A stretch of 64,000 nt of DNA from Oscillospiraceae bacterium (lineage in GTDB: Bacteria; Bacillota; Clostridia; Oscillospirales; Ruminococcaceae), in NCBI GenBank assembly GCA_902363145.1, contig CABIZB010000003.1:310001-374000 (forward strand), read 5' to 3'. The translations under genes and the position numbers were made by a program. The notes beneath the pieces were generated by a model that was given only the letters and a program-made list of their open reading frames with translations, had not been told where the DNA came from and made no database searches. Position 1 is the first letter of the stretch; every line of letters starts with the position of its first letter. Shown piece after piece: positions 47,292-54,984 of the stretch.

Positions 47292-48512
47292 TTATCCCTT
47301 CATTACGGTTATTGAAGTTACATCAACGCCTGCGCCCGTGCCCTTGAAGCTTATGCAGTCGATATCGGCAGCGGAGAAGCCGTTTTCTGCGACGGCAGAA
47401 GCCATATTTGCAAACTCAAACACCGCAACGCCGTCACCCGAAGAAGAAGCCACAACATCAATATCGGTGCCGCCCACGGTTACGGTCATATAAACGGTCA
47501 CGGGGATAGTGCCTGTCTGAGCGGTCTCGGCGGTGTAGCTTACTACCAGAAGTCCGCCGTCGGAGAGCATATCGGCAGAAAGTCCCTCGGCAGCAAGGCT
47601 TACAGTGCAGGAAGCCTCATTCTCGGCAGCAGCCTTATGCTCGGGAGTTATCTCGATGCCTGCCGCAAACTCTTCCGCAGTTTTCATGGAAACAGCCTCG
47701 GTCACTGCTTCGGTGGTCTCGCTTTCTGTAGTTTCCTCGGTTTCGGCCTCGGTAACTGTGGTAACTTCTGTATCGGATATCTCGCTGTCGGAGGTGATTT
47801 CGTTATCAACAGAAACTTCCGTAACAGCTTCATCAGCTGCCTCGGTAACGGTAACTGTGGTATCAACAGCAGGCTGGGACGAATTATGTCCGCCCATAAA
47901 ATAAACGCCTGCTCCCACCGCAGCAACAATGACCACTGCCGCAATTATAATAGCTGCAGTCTTGCCGCCCTTTTTCTTCTGAGAAACTTTCTCAGCCATT
48001 TTCTTAAATTCGGAGGAATCGGCAACATATGCGCCCATATCGGAAAAATCGTCCTTTGCTGGAGCTTCCTTTTCGGGCTTCTTTTCAGGCTCATTTTTCT
48101 CTTCCTGCTTTTCAGCCTTTGGAGCTTCCGCCTCGGAAGTCTCTGCTTTTGGTGCTTCCGGGGTCTTGGGCGCTTCGGGTGCTTCCGCTGCTTCAGAGAC
48201 TTCCGAAGCAATCTCCCCGGGCTTTTCGGTATGTATATCAACGCCCTCTATCTTAACTATCTCGGGTATGTCCTCAAGAGCCTTTTCGGCAGCCGCTTCA
48301 AGTATCTCAGCAGTTTCATCGGGAGATATCTCGGAGGGGTCTATGCCCTGAAAAACAGCCATGCTGTTTTCGTCGTCCGCATTTTCGGAAGCGGAATAAA
48401 TGTCACCTGTTTTATTTGTATCTGCAGAAACCTCAAGCACGGGAGTGCCGCACTCGGGGCAGAATTTGCTGGTCTCAAACAGCTGTGCGCCGCATTTTGA
48501 GCATATTGCCAT
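47292..48512 (-). CDS. Zinc-ribbon, single-span membrane protein with acidic linkers
   Basis: A 406-residue protein. The N-terminal zinc ribbon is CSKCGAQLFETSKFCPECG (residues 4-22). It is followed by a long Glu/Ala/Pro/Lys-rich cytoplasmic region with repeated APKAE/PEAPK units to about 180, then one membrane helix (TAAIIIAAVVIVAAVGAGVYF near 190-210). Outside there is a Thr/Glu/Val-rich linker (to about 275) and a C-terminal beta-rich domain of about 115 residues resembling carbohydrate- or cohesin-like folds only in general character. Its function is unknown; it may link the cytoplasm to the surface. Confidence 0.72.
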   Translation of the reverse strand: MAICSKCGAQLFETSKFCPECGTPVLEVSADTNKTGDIYSASENADDENSMAVFQGIDPSEISPDETAEILEAAAEKALEDIPEIVKIEGVDIHTEKPGEIASEVSEAAEAPEAPKTPEAPKAETSEAEAPKAEKQEEKNEPEKKPEKEAPAKDDFSDMGAYVADSSEFKKMAEKVSQKKKGGKTAAIIIAAVVIVAAVGAGVYFMGGHNSSQPAVDTTVTVTEAADEAVTEVSVDNEITSDSEISDTEVTTVTEAETEETTESETTEAVTEAVSMKTAEEFAAGIEITPEHKAAAENEASCTVSLAAEGLSADMLSDGGLLVVSYTAETAQTGTIPVTVYMTVTVGGTDIDVVASSSGDGVAVFEFANMASAVAENGFSAADIDCISFKGTGAGVDVTSITVMKG

Positions 48513-48601
48513 ATTGATCTTACCTCCGTATAATAAAATGCCGCATAATATCGCAATGTATATTATACGGCATAATTTGTTAATATATCAATTCAGCGGA
48601 G

Positions 48602-49609
48602 TTATCCCATTGTAAAAAATCTCTGTGTGGCTGTGTAGGTCTTGCCGGGAGCAAGCTCCTCATATCCGCTGAGTTCTGCGGGCATATCAAGGTTGGGGGC
48701 ATTTACCTGAGCGGTCATAGGCTCGGGGCAGAAATAGTTCATAAAGCCCTCGTGGTTCCATACTATCCAGAACTTGTACTTTTCATCTACCTCGTTGCAG
48801 ATGGTCTTGCCGCTGGCAGTATCGGTCATGATAGTGCCGTGGAAAGGCTTGCCGTCCAGCTCAAGAGTTCCGCCTGAATACATATCGTTGCAGATGTCCC
48901 TGAGAACGGGGCAGGTTCCGTTTATGTACTTCTTGTCATAATCGGTGAGCTTTGCACGCTTGCCTGTGGGCAGCCACTTGGACTTGTTGAAGAGAATATG
49001 CTCCACAGCGGGAACCTTCAGCCTGATATCCTCCTGAACAGCGCCGTCAACAAAGGGAGCGTTGATGGTGGTGTGTGTTGCGATAGATATGGGCATCATC
49101 TTGTCCGACTGATTGATAAGGGTTATCTTATGGGAAAGGCCCTTGTCGGAAAGCTCTATTCTTATTCTTACGGTGAACTTTACGGGGAAGCAGTTGAAGA
49201 AAAAGTCCTTTTCATCGTAAACATACTCGTTCTCCACAAAAGCGGTATTGCCCTTTGTGCCAAGCTCCTTTACGGTGTACGCTCTCTTCTGGATAAAGCC
49301 GTGGAGATGGTTGCCGAAGCGCTCCTCATTTACGGGCAGGCGATAAGTCGCATCAGATGTGTGCAGCACGCCCTTTTCAAAGCGGTTGGGCAGGTACAGG
49401 GTGGGAAGACCCCATATCTCGGGAGCGTTCATTATCTCGCCGATAGAAACGCTTCCGTTGTAGCGGAATATCTCCATTCCCCTTTTCTCGTCTCTGAAAC
49501 GGAGTACGTTGGAGCCCAGACCGTGAGCAACTATGGCATAATATCCGCCTGCGGAAAGCTCACAAACCTCTGTGCCCTTGTGGATCGCTTTTCTTGCATA
49601 AGTTTCCAT
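48602..49609 (-). CDS. Aldose 1-epimerase family protein
   Basis: A 335-residue GalM-like mutarotase. The family pattern is seen at GLGSNVLRFRDEKRGMEIFRY near 30-50, HLHGF near 105 and the second histidine region ATHTTINAPF near 180. The final third holds an IVWNHEGFMNYFCPEPMTA segment corresponding to the usual substrate-contacting part with Glu. It interconverts alpha and beta sugar anomers. It is the last gene in a same-strand row after sirtuin, nadC and the radical SAM gene (26-bp gap). AAGGAG precedes the start. Confidence 0.88.
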   Translation of the reverse strand: METYARKAIHKGTEVCELSAGGYYAIVAHGLGSNVLRFRDEKRGMEIFRYNGSVSIGEIMNAPEIWGLPTLYLPNRFEKGVLHTSDATYRLPVNEERFGNHLHGFIQKRAYTVKELGTKGNTAFVENEYVYDEKDFFFNCFPVKFTVRIRIELSDKGLSHKITLINQSDKMMPISIATHTTINAPFVDGAVQEDIRLKVPAVEHILFNKSKWLPTGKRAKLTDYDKKYINGTCPVLRDICNDMYSGGTLELDGKPFHGTIMTDTASGKTICNEVDEKYKFWIVWNHEGFMNYFCPEPMTAQVNAPNLDMPAELSGYEELAPGKTYTATQRFFTMG

Positions 49610-49635
49610 ATTCTATTTCTCCTTATATGTAACGA

Positions 49636-50244
49636 TCAGGTATCGTATTTTCTTATTCTGAGAGGTATGCCCAGCCTTTCGGATATCTCCTTGCTTTCCT
49701 CGATCTCACGCTCGGAGATAACATCTACAACGGTGAACATCACCTGAGGAACATACTTTTTGCAGTCCTGCGCAAAGTTGAGCAAAGCGCTGAAACTGTC
49801 CTCCCACTTAGGACGGGTAACAGCGTTGTAGTCCTTTTCATTGCCCGAATTAAGGCTTATGGAAACGATATCCACAGCCCCCTCCAGCATTGCTGCGGTG
49901 GGTCTGCCGTGAATTTTGTCCGAAAGCCCGTTGGTGTTCAGGCGTATTATCTTATGGGGATATCGCTTTTTCAGCTCTTTGCCGATAAAAACAACGTCCT
50001 CCGCCCTTTCCATAGGCTCGCCGTAGCCGCAGAAAACTATCTCATCAAACTCATCGGGAGAGTATTTGTCAAACTCTGCCAGAACTTCCTCGTTTGTGGG
50101 TTCTCTTTCAAGCCACAGGCTGTCGCTGCCGTATGCGCTGTCGCCGTTGTGGCGTATGCAGAACGTGCAGTTGCAGGGGCATCGGTTTGTCAGATTTATA
50201 TAAAGATTGCCGTGAACATTATAAACAAAGGTAAGACCTTTCAA
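49636..50244 (-). CDS. Radical SAM protein, TatD-associated type
   Basis: A 202-residue short radical SAM enzyme. The 4Fe-4S motif CPCNCTFC (CxxxCxxC, near 22-29) is followed by VFCGYGEPMER (SAM-binding GEP motif near 70-80) and IIRLNTNG near 98. It resembles the small radical SAM proteins usually found beside tatD, but no tatD gene is here. It starts at TTG with AGGAAG upstream, 16 bp after nadC, so coexpression with nadC and the sirtuin is likely. The substrate is unknown. Confidence 0.85.
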   Translation of the reverse strand: MKGLTFVYNVHGNLYINLTNRCPCNCTFCIRHNGDSAYGSDSLWLEREPTNEEVLAEFDKYSPDEFDEIVFCGYGEPMERAEDVVFIGKELKKRYPHKIIRLNTNGLSDKIHGRPTAAMLEGAVDIVSISLNSGNEKDYNAVTRPKWEDSFSALLNFAQDCKKYVPQVMFTVVDVISEREIEESKEISERLGIPLRIRKYDT

Positions 50245-50260
50245 AATAACACTTCCTATG

Positions 50261-51100
50261 TTACTTTCTGATTTTAAGTGAAATATCGAACGCCTTTACC
50301 GAATGGGTGATAGCGCCTACAGAAATAATGTCAACGCCTGTAGCCGCAGCAGCCGCAACGGTGTCGATATTGATGTTGCCCGAAGCCTCCAGAACAGCCT
50401 TGCCGTCTGCGATCTTTACGCACTCGGTCATTTCCTCCGGGGTCATGTTGTCAAGCATGATAACATCAACATTGCAGCCAAGAGCCTCGATAAGCTCTTC
50501 CTTGTTTCTTACCTCGACCTCAATCTTAGCCATATGGCCTATCTTCTTTTTAAGGGCGGTAACTGCGCCTGTGATGCCGCCGTATGCGTCAATGTGATTG
50601 TCCTTGAGCATAGCCGCATCGGAAAGATTGTAGCGGTGGTTGCGTCCGCCGCCTGCGGTGACAGCGTACTTTTCCAAAGCTCTCAGACCGGGGAGAGTCT
50701 TTCTTGTATCAACGATTGAAGCCTTTGTGCCGGCACAGGCTTCCACCAGCTTGTTTGTAGCTGTAGCAACGCCCGACATATGCTGGAGAATGTTAAGAGA
50801 GGTACGCTCCGCTTTAAGGATAGAACGTGTCTTTCCCTGAACTCTGGCGATGATATCGCCCTTTTTCACTTTTTCGCCGTCGTGAATGAACACCTCGCAC
50901 TTAACGCCGCTGTCGATGAAAGTAAATGTCCTCAGTGCGCAGTCGATTCCTGCCAGAACGCCCTCAGCCTTGGAGACAAACTCCGCAGTGGATATTTCGT
51001 CCTCAGGGATAAGCAGGTCGGTGGCAAGGTCAATGTAATTTATATCTTCTGACAATGCTCTCTTGATAACATCGTCAACATAAAATTCGGGTAAAAGCAT
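50261..51100 (-). CDS. nadC: Nicotinate-nucleotide pyrophosphorylase (quinolinate phosphoribosyltransferase)
   Basis: A 279-residue enzyme that makes nicotinate mononucleotide from quinolinate and PRPP, a committed step to NAD. It shows RTSLNILQHMSGVATATNKLVEA near 99-121, DTRKTLPGLRALEKYAVTAGGGRNHRYNLSDAAMLKDNH near 131-170, and the end VDIISVGAITHSVKAFDISLKI. nadA and nadB are not adjacent. It sits 24 bp after the sirtuin gene, an NAD consumer, in the same operon. NMN is also the phosphoribosyl donor for CobT. Confidence 0.97.
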   Translation of the reverse strand: MLLPEFYVDDVIKRALSEDINYIDLATDLLIPEDEISTAEFVSKAEGVLAGIDCALRTFTFIDSGVKCEVFIHDGEKVKKGDIIARVQGKTRSILKAERTSLNILQHMSGVATATNKLVEACAGTKASIVDTRKTLPGLRALEKYAVTAGGGRNHRYNLSDAAMLKDNHIDAYGGITGAVTALKKKIGHMAKIEVEVRNKEELIEALGCNVDVIMLDNMTPEEMTECVKIADGKAVLEASGNINIDTVAAAAATGVDIISVGAITHSVKAFDISLKIRK

Positions 51101-51124
51101 TTTATTTCCTCCGTGGATAATTTA

Positions 51125-51856
51125 TCAGTTGATGCAGTAGTCCAGAGTTTCGCCGATGCTCTCGGATATGAGCAGGTCGGCTCTGTCATCGTACTGGGTA
51201 GTGCTCTTGTTTATAAGAACAAGCTTGTTGCCCTTATAATATTCGATAAGACCGCTGGCAGGATATACGGAAAGCGATGTGCCGCCGATGATAAGAACAT
51301 CGCAGTTTTCGATAGCCTCGATAGCGCAGTCAACAGTGTGCTGGTTAAGGCTCTCCTGATAAAGCACCACATCGGGCTTGATAAGACCGCCGCACTGTGC
51401 GCACTCAGGGATAAAGGGAGAATTTTTTATGTACTCAGCATCAAACATAGCACCGCAGCGGACGCAGTAATTGCGGTGTACCGAGCCGTGAAGCTCATAC
51501 ACGGTCTTGCTGCCCGCAGCCTGATGAAGGCCGTCGATGTTCTGGGTGATAACTGCTTTGAGCTTGCCTCTTCTTTCAAGCTCCGCAAGAGCAAGGTGAG
51601 CTTTGTTGGGCTTAGCGTCAAGATAGAGCATCTTATCCTTATAGAACTCGTAAAACTCGCTTATATGGTTGCAGAAAAAGGTACGGCTCAGAATAGTCTC
51701 AGGGGGATATTTATATTTCATGTTATAAATTCCGTCCACGCTTCTGAAATCCGGAATACCGCTTTCCGTGGAAACACCTGCTCCGCCGAAAAAGACAATA
51801 TTATCCGATGAATCTATCCATTCCTTGAGCAGGGCGGTATTTTCGGTAATTGCCAT
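51125..51856 (-). CDS. Sir2-family NAD-dependent protein deacylase
   Basis: A 243-residue sirtuin. NAD-binding FFGGAGVSTESGIPDFRS near 21-38, catalytic histidine in ELHGSVHRNYC near 118-128, TQNIDGLHQAAG near 100, zinc cysteines in CVRCG and CAQCGG (near 128 and 152), and IGGTSLSVYPASG near 190 are all intact. It removes acyl groups from lysines and releases nicotinamide. The ATG at 51856 has AAAGGATTG upstream; longer frames lack support. It is first in the operon with nadC, the radical SAM gene and the epimerase gene. Confidence 0.95.
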   Translation of the reverse strand: MAITENTALLKEWIDSSDNIVFFGGAGVSTESGIPDFRSVDGIYNMKYKYPPETILSRTFFCNHISEFYEFYKDKMLYLDAKPNKAHLALAELERRGKLKAVITQNIDGLHQAAGSKTVYELHGSVHRNYCVRCGAMFDAEYIKNSPFIPECAQCGGLIKPDVVLYQESLNQHTVDCAIEAIENCDVLIIGGTSLSVYPASGLIEYYKGNKLVLINKSTTQYDDRADLLISESIGETLDYCIN

Positions 51857-51898
51857 AATAATCAATCCTTTCAAGCTCTTGCGTCTGCACATAAATTT

Positions 51899-51927
51899 AT
51901 TATAGCACACTTTTTTAAGGATTTCCA
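51899..51927 (-). promoter_or_regulatory. Promoter of the sirtuin-nadC operon
   Basis: On the minus strand: TGGAAA, 17 bp, TATAAT, with AAAAAAGTGTGC immediately before the -10. Confidence 0.65.
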
Positions 51928-51965
51928 CTGTTTTTTAAAATTTTTCTGATTTTTCTGAAAAGCTC

Positions 51966-51994
51966 TTGACAAATCATAAAAAGTGTGCTATGCT
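51966..51994 (+). promoter_or_regulatory. Promoter of the 32-codon gene and rtcB
   Basis: TTGACA, 17 bp, TATGCT, with AAAAAGTGTGC before the -10. A perfect 12-bp palindrome AATAAGCTTATT lies at 52002-52013, at the expected transcription start, and could be an operator. Confidence 0.8.
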
Positions 51995-52042
51995 TTTCGG
52001 CAATAAGCTTATTATCAAAATATTAAGAAGGAGGCGGAAACA

Positions 52043-52141
52043 ATGACAATGCTTAAAATATCACTTAAACTTACAGGTACATATAATAACATTCGGCAGC
52101 GCATTGGCATATCCGCACCTTTCAGAGGTCCTCTGCAATAA
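52043..52141 (+). CDS. Candidate 32-residue basic peptide gene
   Basis: The frame begins ATG-ACA-ATG and ends TAA. It encodes a cationic peptide with five Lys/Arg residues and one Asn pair, ending APFRGPLQ. There is no signal peptide or membrane helix. Evidence for real expression is contextual: a near-consensus promoter 49-77 bp upstream, an AAGGAGG seven bases before the ATG, and a strong terminator 28 bp after the stop. It may be a leader peptide controlling rtcB by attenuation, or an independent small protein. I recognise no homologue. Confidence 0.55.
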   Translation: MTMLKISLKLTGTYNNIRQRIGISAPFRGPLQ

Positions 52142-52169
52142 AATCAGGGGCAGATATAGTCATACATAA

Positions 52170-52201
52170 GGGCGCTTCCGGGTCGGAGCGCCCTTTTTTT
52201 T
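52170..52201 (+). terminator. Terminator between the 32-codon gene and rtcB
   Basis: GGGCGC.TCCG / CGGAGCGCCC stem with one bulged base, then eight T residues. Read-through would be needed for rtcB unless rtcB has its own promoter; none is obvious in the 34 bp that remain. Confidence 0.92.
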
Positions 52202-52235
52202 GCGCATTTGTGACCCACTTTCAAGGAGAATTTAC

Positions 52236-53435
52236 ATGATAGAATTAAACGGAAAATACAATACAGCAAAGGTTTTTACCGATAATATCGACAGCGCCTC
52301 GGTCTCCCAGATAATCGAGCTTTGCAGCCAGGAATTCACTATCGGCGAGAAAATAAGAATGATGCCCGATGTCCATGCAGGCGTTGGCTGCGTTATCGGC
52401 ACCACCATGACCATCACCGACAAAATTGTCCCCAACCTTGTGGGCGTTGACATCGGCTGCGGCATGGAGACTGTGCTTATCAGGGAAAAGCACATGGAGC
52501 TTATGCAGCTCGACAAGCTTATCAGGCGGACTATCCCCTCGGGCTTTGCCATAAGAAGCACTCCCCACAAGCTGGCGGAAGAGGCGTACATCTGCGCCCT
52601 CAGATGTGCCGACAAAATAGACCTGCGCCGTGCGGAGCGCTCTGTGGGCACTCTTGGCGGCGGCAACCACTTTATCGAAGCGGACAGGGGCGAAAAGGGC
52701 ATCTACATCGTTATCCACAGCGGCTCCCGTCATCTGGGTGCAGAGGTGGCAAAGTATTATCAGCAGCAGGCGGTAAAGCAGCTTGAACATTCGGGCGACG
52801 GCAAGATCCATGAGCTTATCGACAGTCTCAAGGCTCAGGGCAGGGAGAAAGATATCAGCCGTGAGCTTAAAAAGCTTGAAAGCACCAAGCGCATCACCGT
52901 GCCCAAAAATCTTGCTTACGTAAGCGGACAGCTTTTTGAGGACTACATTCACGATATGAAAATAGTCCAGCACTTTGCCGTGCTCAACCGCCGTGCCATG
53001 ATGACCGAGATAATCAGGGGAATGAAGCTCACGCCCGTTGAGCAGTTCACCACTATCCACAACTACATCGACACTGAAAACATGATACTCCGCAAAGGCT
53101 CTGTGTCCGCACAGGCGGGGGAAAAGCTGATTATCCCCATAAATATGCGTGACGGCAGCCTTATCTGCACAGGCAAGGGCAATCCTGACTGGAATTTCTC
53201 CGCTCCCCACGGTGCGGGACGTCTCATGAGCCGAGGCGAAGCCAAGCAGAGCTTTACCGTAAGCGAGTTCAAAAAGCAGATGGAGGGCATCTATACCACA
53301 TCTGTGAGTCAGGGCACACTGGATGAATGCCCCATGGCATACAAGGGCATGAACGATATCCTTGACAACATCGGCGACACTGCGGAGGTAAACGAGATAA
53401 TCAAGCCCATTTACAACTTCAAGGCAGGTGAGTAA
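52236..53435 (+). CDS. rtcB: RtcB-family RNA ligase
   Basis: A 399-residue ligase that joins RNA 2',3'-cyclic phosphate or 3'-phosphate to 5'-OH ends using GTP and Mn2+. Metal and guanylate residues lie in MPDVHAGVGCVIGTTM near 42-57, VGVDIGCGMETV near 68, LGGGNHFIEADR near 137, HSGSRHLG near 161 and APHGAGRLMSRGEA near 320-333, where the guanylated histidine is expected. It is shorter than E. coli or archaeal RtcB. No rtcA or rtcR is adjacent. A 58-residue basic protein follows. AAGGAG precedes the ATG at 52236. Confidence 0.95.
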   Translation: MIELNGKYNTAKVFTDNIDSASVSQIIELCSQEFTIGEKIRMMPDVHAGVGCVIGTTMTITDKIVPNLVGVDIGCGMETVLIREKHMELMQLDKLIRRTIPSGFAIRSTPHKLAEEAYICALRCADKIDLRRAERSVGTLGGGNHFIEADRGEKGIYIVIHSGSRHLGAEVAKYYQQQAVKQLEHSGDGKIHELIDSLKAQGREKDISRELKKLESTKRITVPKNLAYVSGQLFEDYIHDMKIVQHFAVLNRRAMMTEIIRGMKLTPVEQFTTIHNYIDTENMILRKGSVSAQAGEKLIIPINMRDGSLICTGKGNPDWNFSAPHGAGRLMSRGEAKQSFTVSEFKKQMEGIYTTSVSQGTLDECPMAYKGMNDILDNIGDTAEVNEIIKPIYNFKAGE

Positions 53436-53436
53436 A

Positions 53437-53613
53437 ATGAAAAGCTATGTTCCTTTGGAAAAGATGAGCAAGAAAGCAAAACGTGAATATTTTAACAAAC
53501 AGCGCAGAGACTGGGGCGGGCTTTCCCCTGTCACCCGCTGCGGTGGCACAAAGGGCTATGACCGTGCCGCCCATAAGGCGGAGAACAGGAAAGCCCTTGC
53601 AGAGATGAACTGA
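53437..53613 (+). CDS. Small basic protein cotranscribed with rtcB
   Basis: A 58-residue, strongly basic protein starting one base after the rtcB stop (AGGTG upstream). It is rich in Lys and Arg (KKAKREYFNKQRRDWGG near 12-28), with a TRCGGTKGYDRAAHKAENRK tail. It has no membrane segment. Such composition suits RNA or ribosome binding (inference). The tight coupling suggests a role with RtcB. I do not recognise a named family. Confidence 0.7.
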   Translation: MKSYVPLEKMSKKAKREYFNKQRRDWGGLSPVTRCGGTKGYDRAAHKAENRKALAEMN

Positions 53614-53632
53614 CAGCCTCTTTATTTTCCCC

Positions 53633-53662
53633 TTGACAATCCCACTCATTTTGGAGTAAAAT
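53633..53662 (+). promoter_or_regulatory. Promoter of the DUF4317 gene
   Basis: TTGACA, 18 bp, TAAAAT, 37 bp before the start codon. Confidence 0.7.
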
Positions 53663-53698
53663 AAAAGTTACCAATAACAAAGAAAAGGTGGAAACAAA

Positions 53699-54880
53699 AT
53701 GAACAAAAAAGAAGTGGCTGAAATAAAAAGAAGCTTTGCCGAGGGCTGCGGATTTTTTACCCTTAACCGTGTGCTTTACGCCTATGCGGACGCCGAAAAG
53801 AACATAAAGTACAGTGATGTTCGCAGCTGGGCAACTATTCCCGAGGACGAGGGCGCTGTGGTCATGGAGACGCTTAAAAAGGTTTTCAGCGGCACTCTCG
53901 GCAAAAATCTCAACGAGTACGGCTTTCCCAACGAGTCATATGAAGAGGGCGGCGCTCAGAATATCCTTTACGCCGCAGTAAAGGGAAAGCTGGAGGACGA
54001 AGAGGCAAACAAGGCGTTCATCGACCGCATTGTTGAAAATACCGCCATGTCCAGCGCATATACTATTATATCGGGTCACTGTACATACAGCATTCTTGTA
54101 AAGGACAAGAACGATGAGTGCATCGGCGAGGGCGACTCCGAGTACAACTTCATCGTAACTGCCATCTGCCCCGTAAACACAGGAGATGACGGCCTTTTCT
54201 ACGATGAGTCTCTGGAGACTATCGCAAAGAAGTCCAACACCGAGATGATAATTGCAAGAGCGCCTCAGGACGGCTTCTTCTACCCCATTTTCAGTGACCG
54301 TTCCCCTGACGTTAACCGTGTTATGTACTACACCCGCTCACCCAAGAAGCCCAATCTCTCCATTGTGGAGGACGTATTGGAGTGCCGCTTTGATTTCACT
54401 CCCGACGGTGAAAAGGAACGCTTCCGTGCAGTTCTCACCGATGTGTGCCGTGACGAGCTGGATTACACAGTTATCACCCGTGTAAACGACATTATCAAGG
54501 AAGTCATCGACCAGAACAAGAACGAGACCGAGCCTCCCGTAATTGACGCAAACAGAATGAAGACCATTCTTTCCGATGCGGGCGTAAGCGATGAAAAGCT
54601 TGAAGCCCTTGACGCAGTTTACAAGACTACTGTGGGCGACACCGCTCTGAAGGCGTCTAATCTTGTGGAGAACAAGACCGTTCTTTCCGTTCCCGAAATA
54701 ACCGTAAACATCAGCAAGGAAGCCACCGACAAGGTGCGCACAACCGTTATCCAGGGCAGAAAGTGCCTTATCATCGACCTTGACGACCCCAGTGTTACCA
54801 TCAACGGCATTGAAACCACCATTGAAACTTCTCAGAACTCCCCTGCCGCAGCTGCGGAAAATCAGCCTGTGACAGTCTGA
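53699..54880 (+). CDS. DUF4317 family protein
   Basis: A 393-residue soluble protein matching the Firmicute DUF4317 family: opening MNKKEVAEIKRSF, then the YADAEKNIKYSDV region near 28-40, LKKVFSGTLGKNLNEYGFP near 63-81 and the later DVLECRFDFTPDGEKERFRAVL region. There is no signal peptide. Its function is unknown in the family as far as I know. It is monocistronic with its own promoter, an AAAGGTGG ribosome site and a strong terminator. Confidence 0.85.
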   Translation: MNKKEVAEIKRSFAEGCGFFTLNRVLYAYADAEKNIKYSDVRSWATIPEDEGAVVMETLKKVFSGTLGKNLNEYGFPNESYEEGGAQNILYAAVKGKLEDEEANKAFIDRIVENTAMSSAYTIISGHCTYSILVKDKNDECIGEGDSEYNFIVTAICPVNTGDDGLFYDESLETIAKKSNTEMIIARAPQDGFFYPIFSDRSPDVNRVMYYTRSPKKPNLSIVEDVLECRFDFTPDGEKERFRAVLTDVCRDELDYTVITRVNDIIKEVIDQNKNETEPPVIDANRMKTILSDAGVSDEKLEALDAVYKTTVGDTALKASNLVENKTVLSVPEITVNISKEATDKVRTTVIQGRKCLIIDLDDPSVTINGIETTIETSQNSPAAAAENQPVTV

Positions 54881-54887
54881 AAATAGA

Positions 54888-54924
54888 GTGGGCTGCTGCA
54901 CGTATTGCAGCAGCCCCATTTTTT
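54888..54924 (+). terminator. Terminator of the DUF4317 gene
   Basis: A 12-bp stem TGGGCTGCTGCA / TGCAGCAGCCCCA followed by six T residues. Confidence 0.93.
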
Positions 54925-54937
54925 ACACACAAACACA

Positions 54938-54970
54938 AAGGAGCCGCTGCAATGCTGCAACAGCTCCTTT
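54938..54970 (-). terminator. Terminator of the sugar-binding lipoprotein gene
   Basis: AAAGGAGC / GCTCCTTT outer stem with GCTGCAATGCTGCA pairing inside; T runs occur on both strands, so it may serve both directions. Confidence 0.7.
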
Positions 54971-54984
54971 TTTATTGCTTGTTT

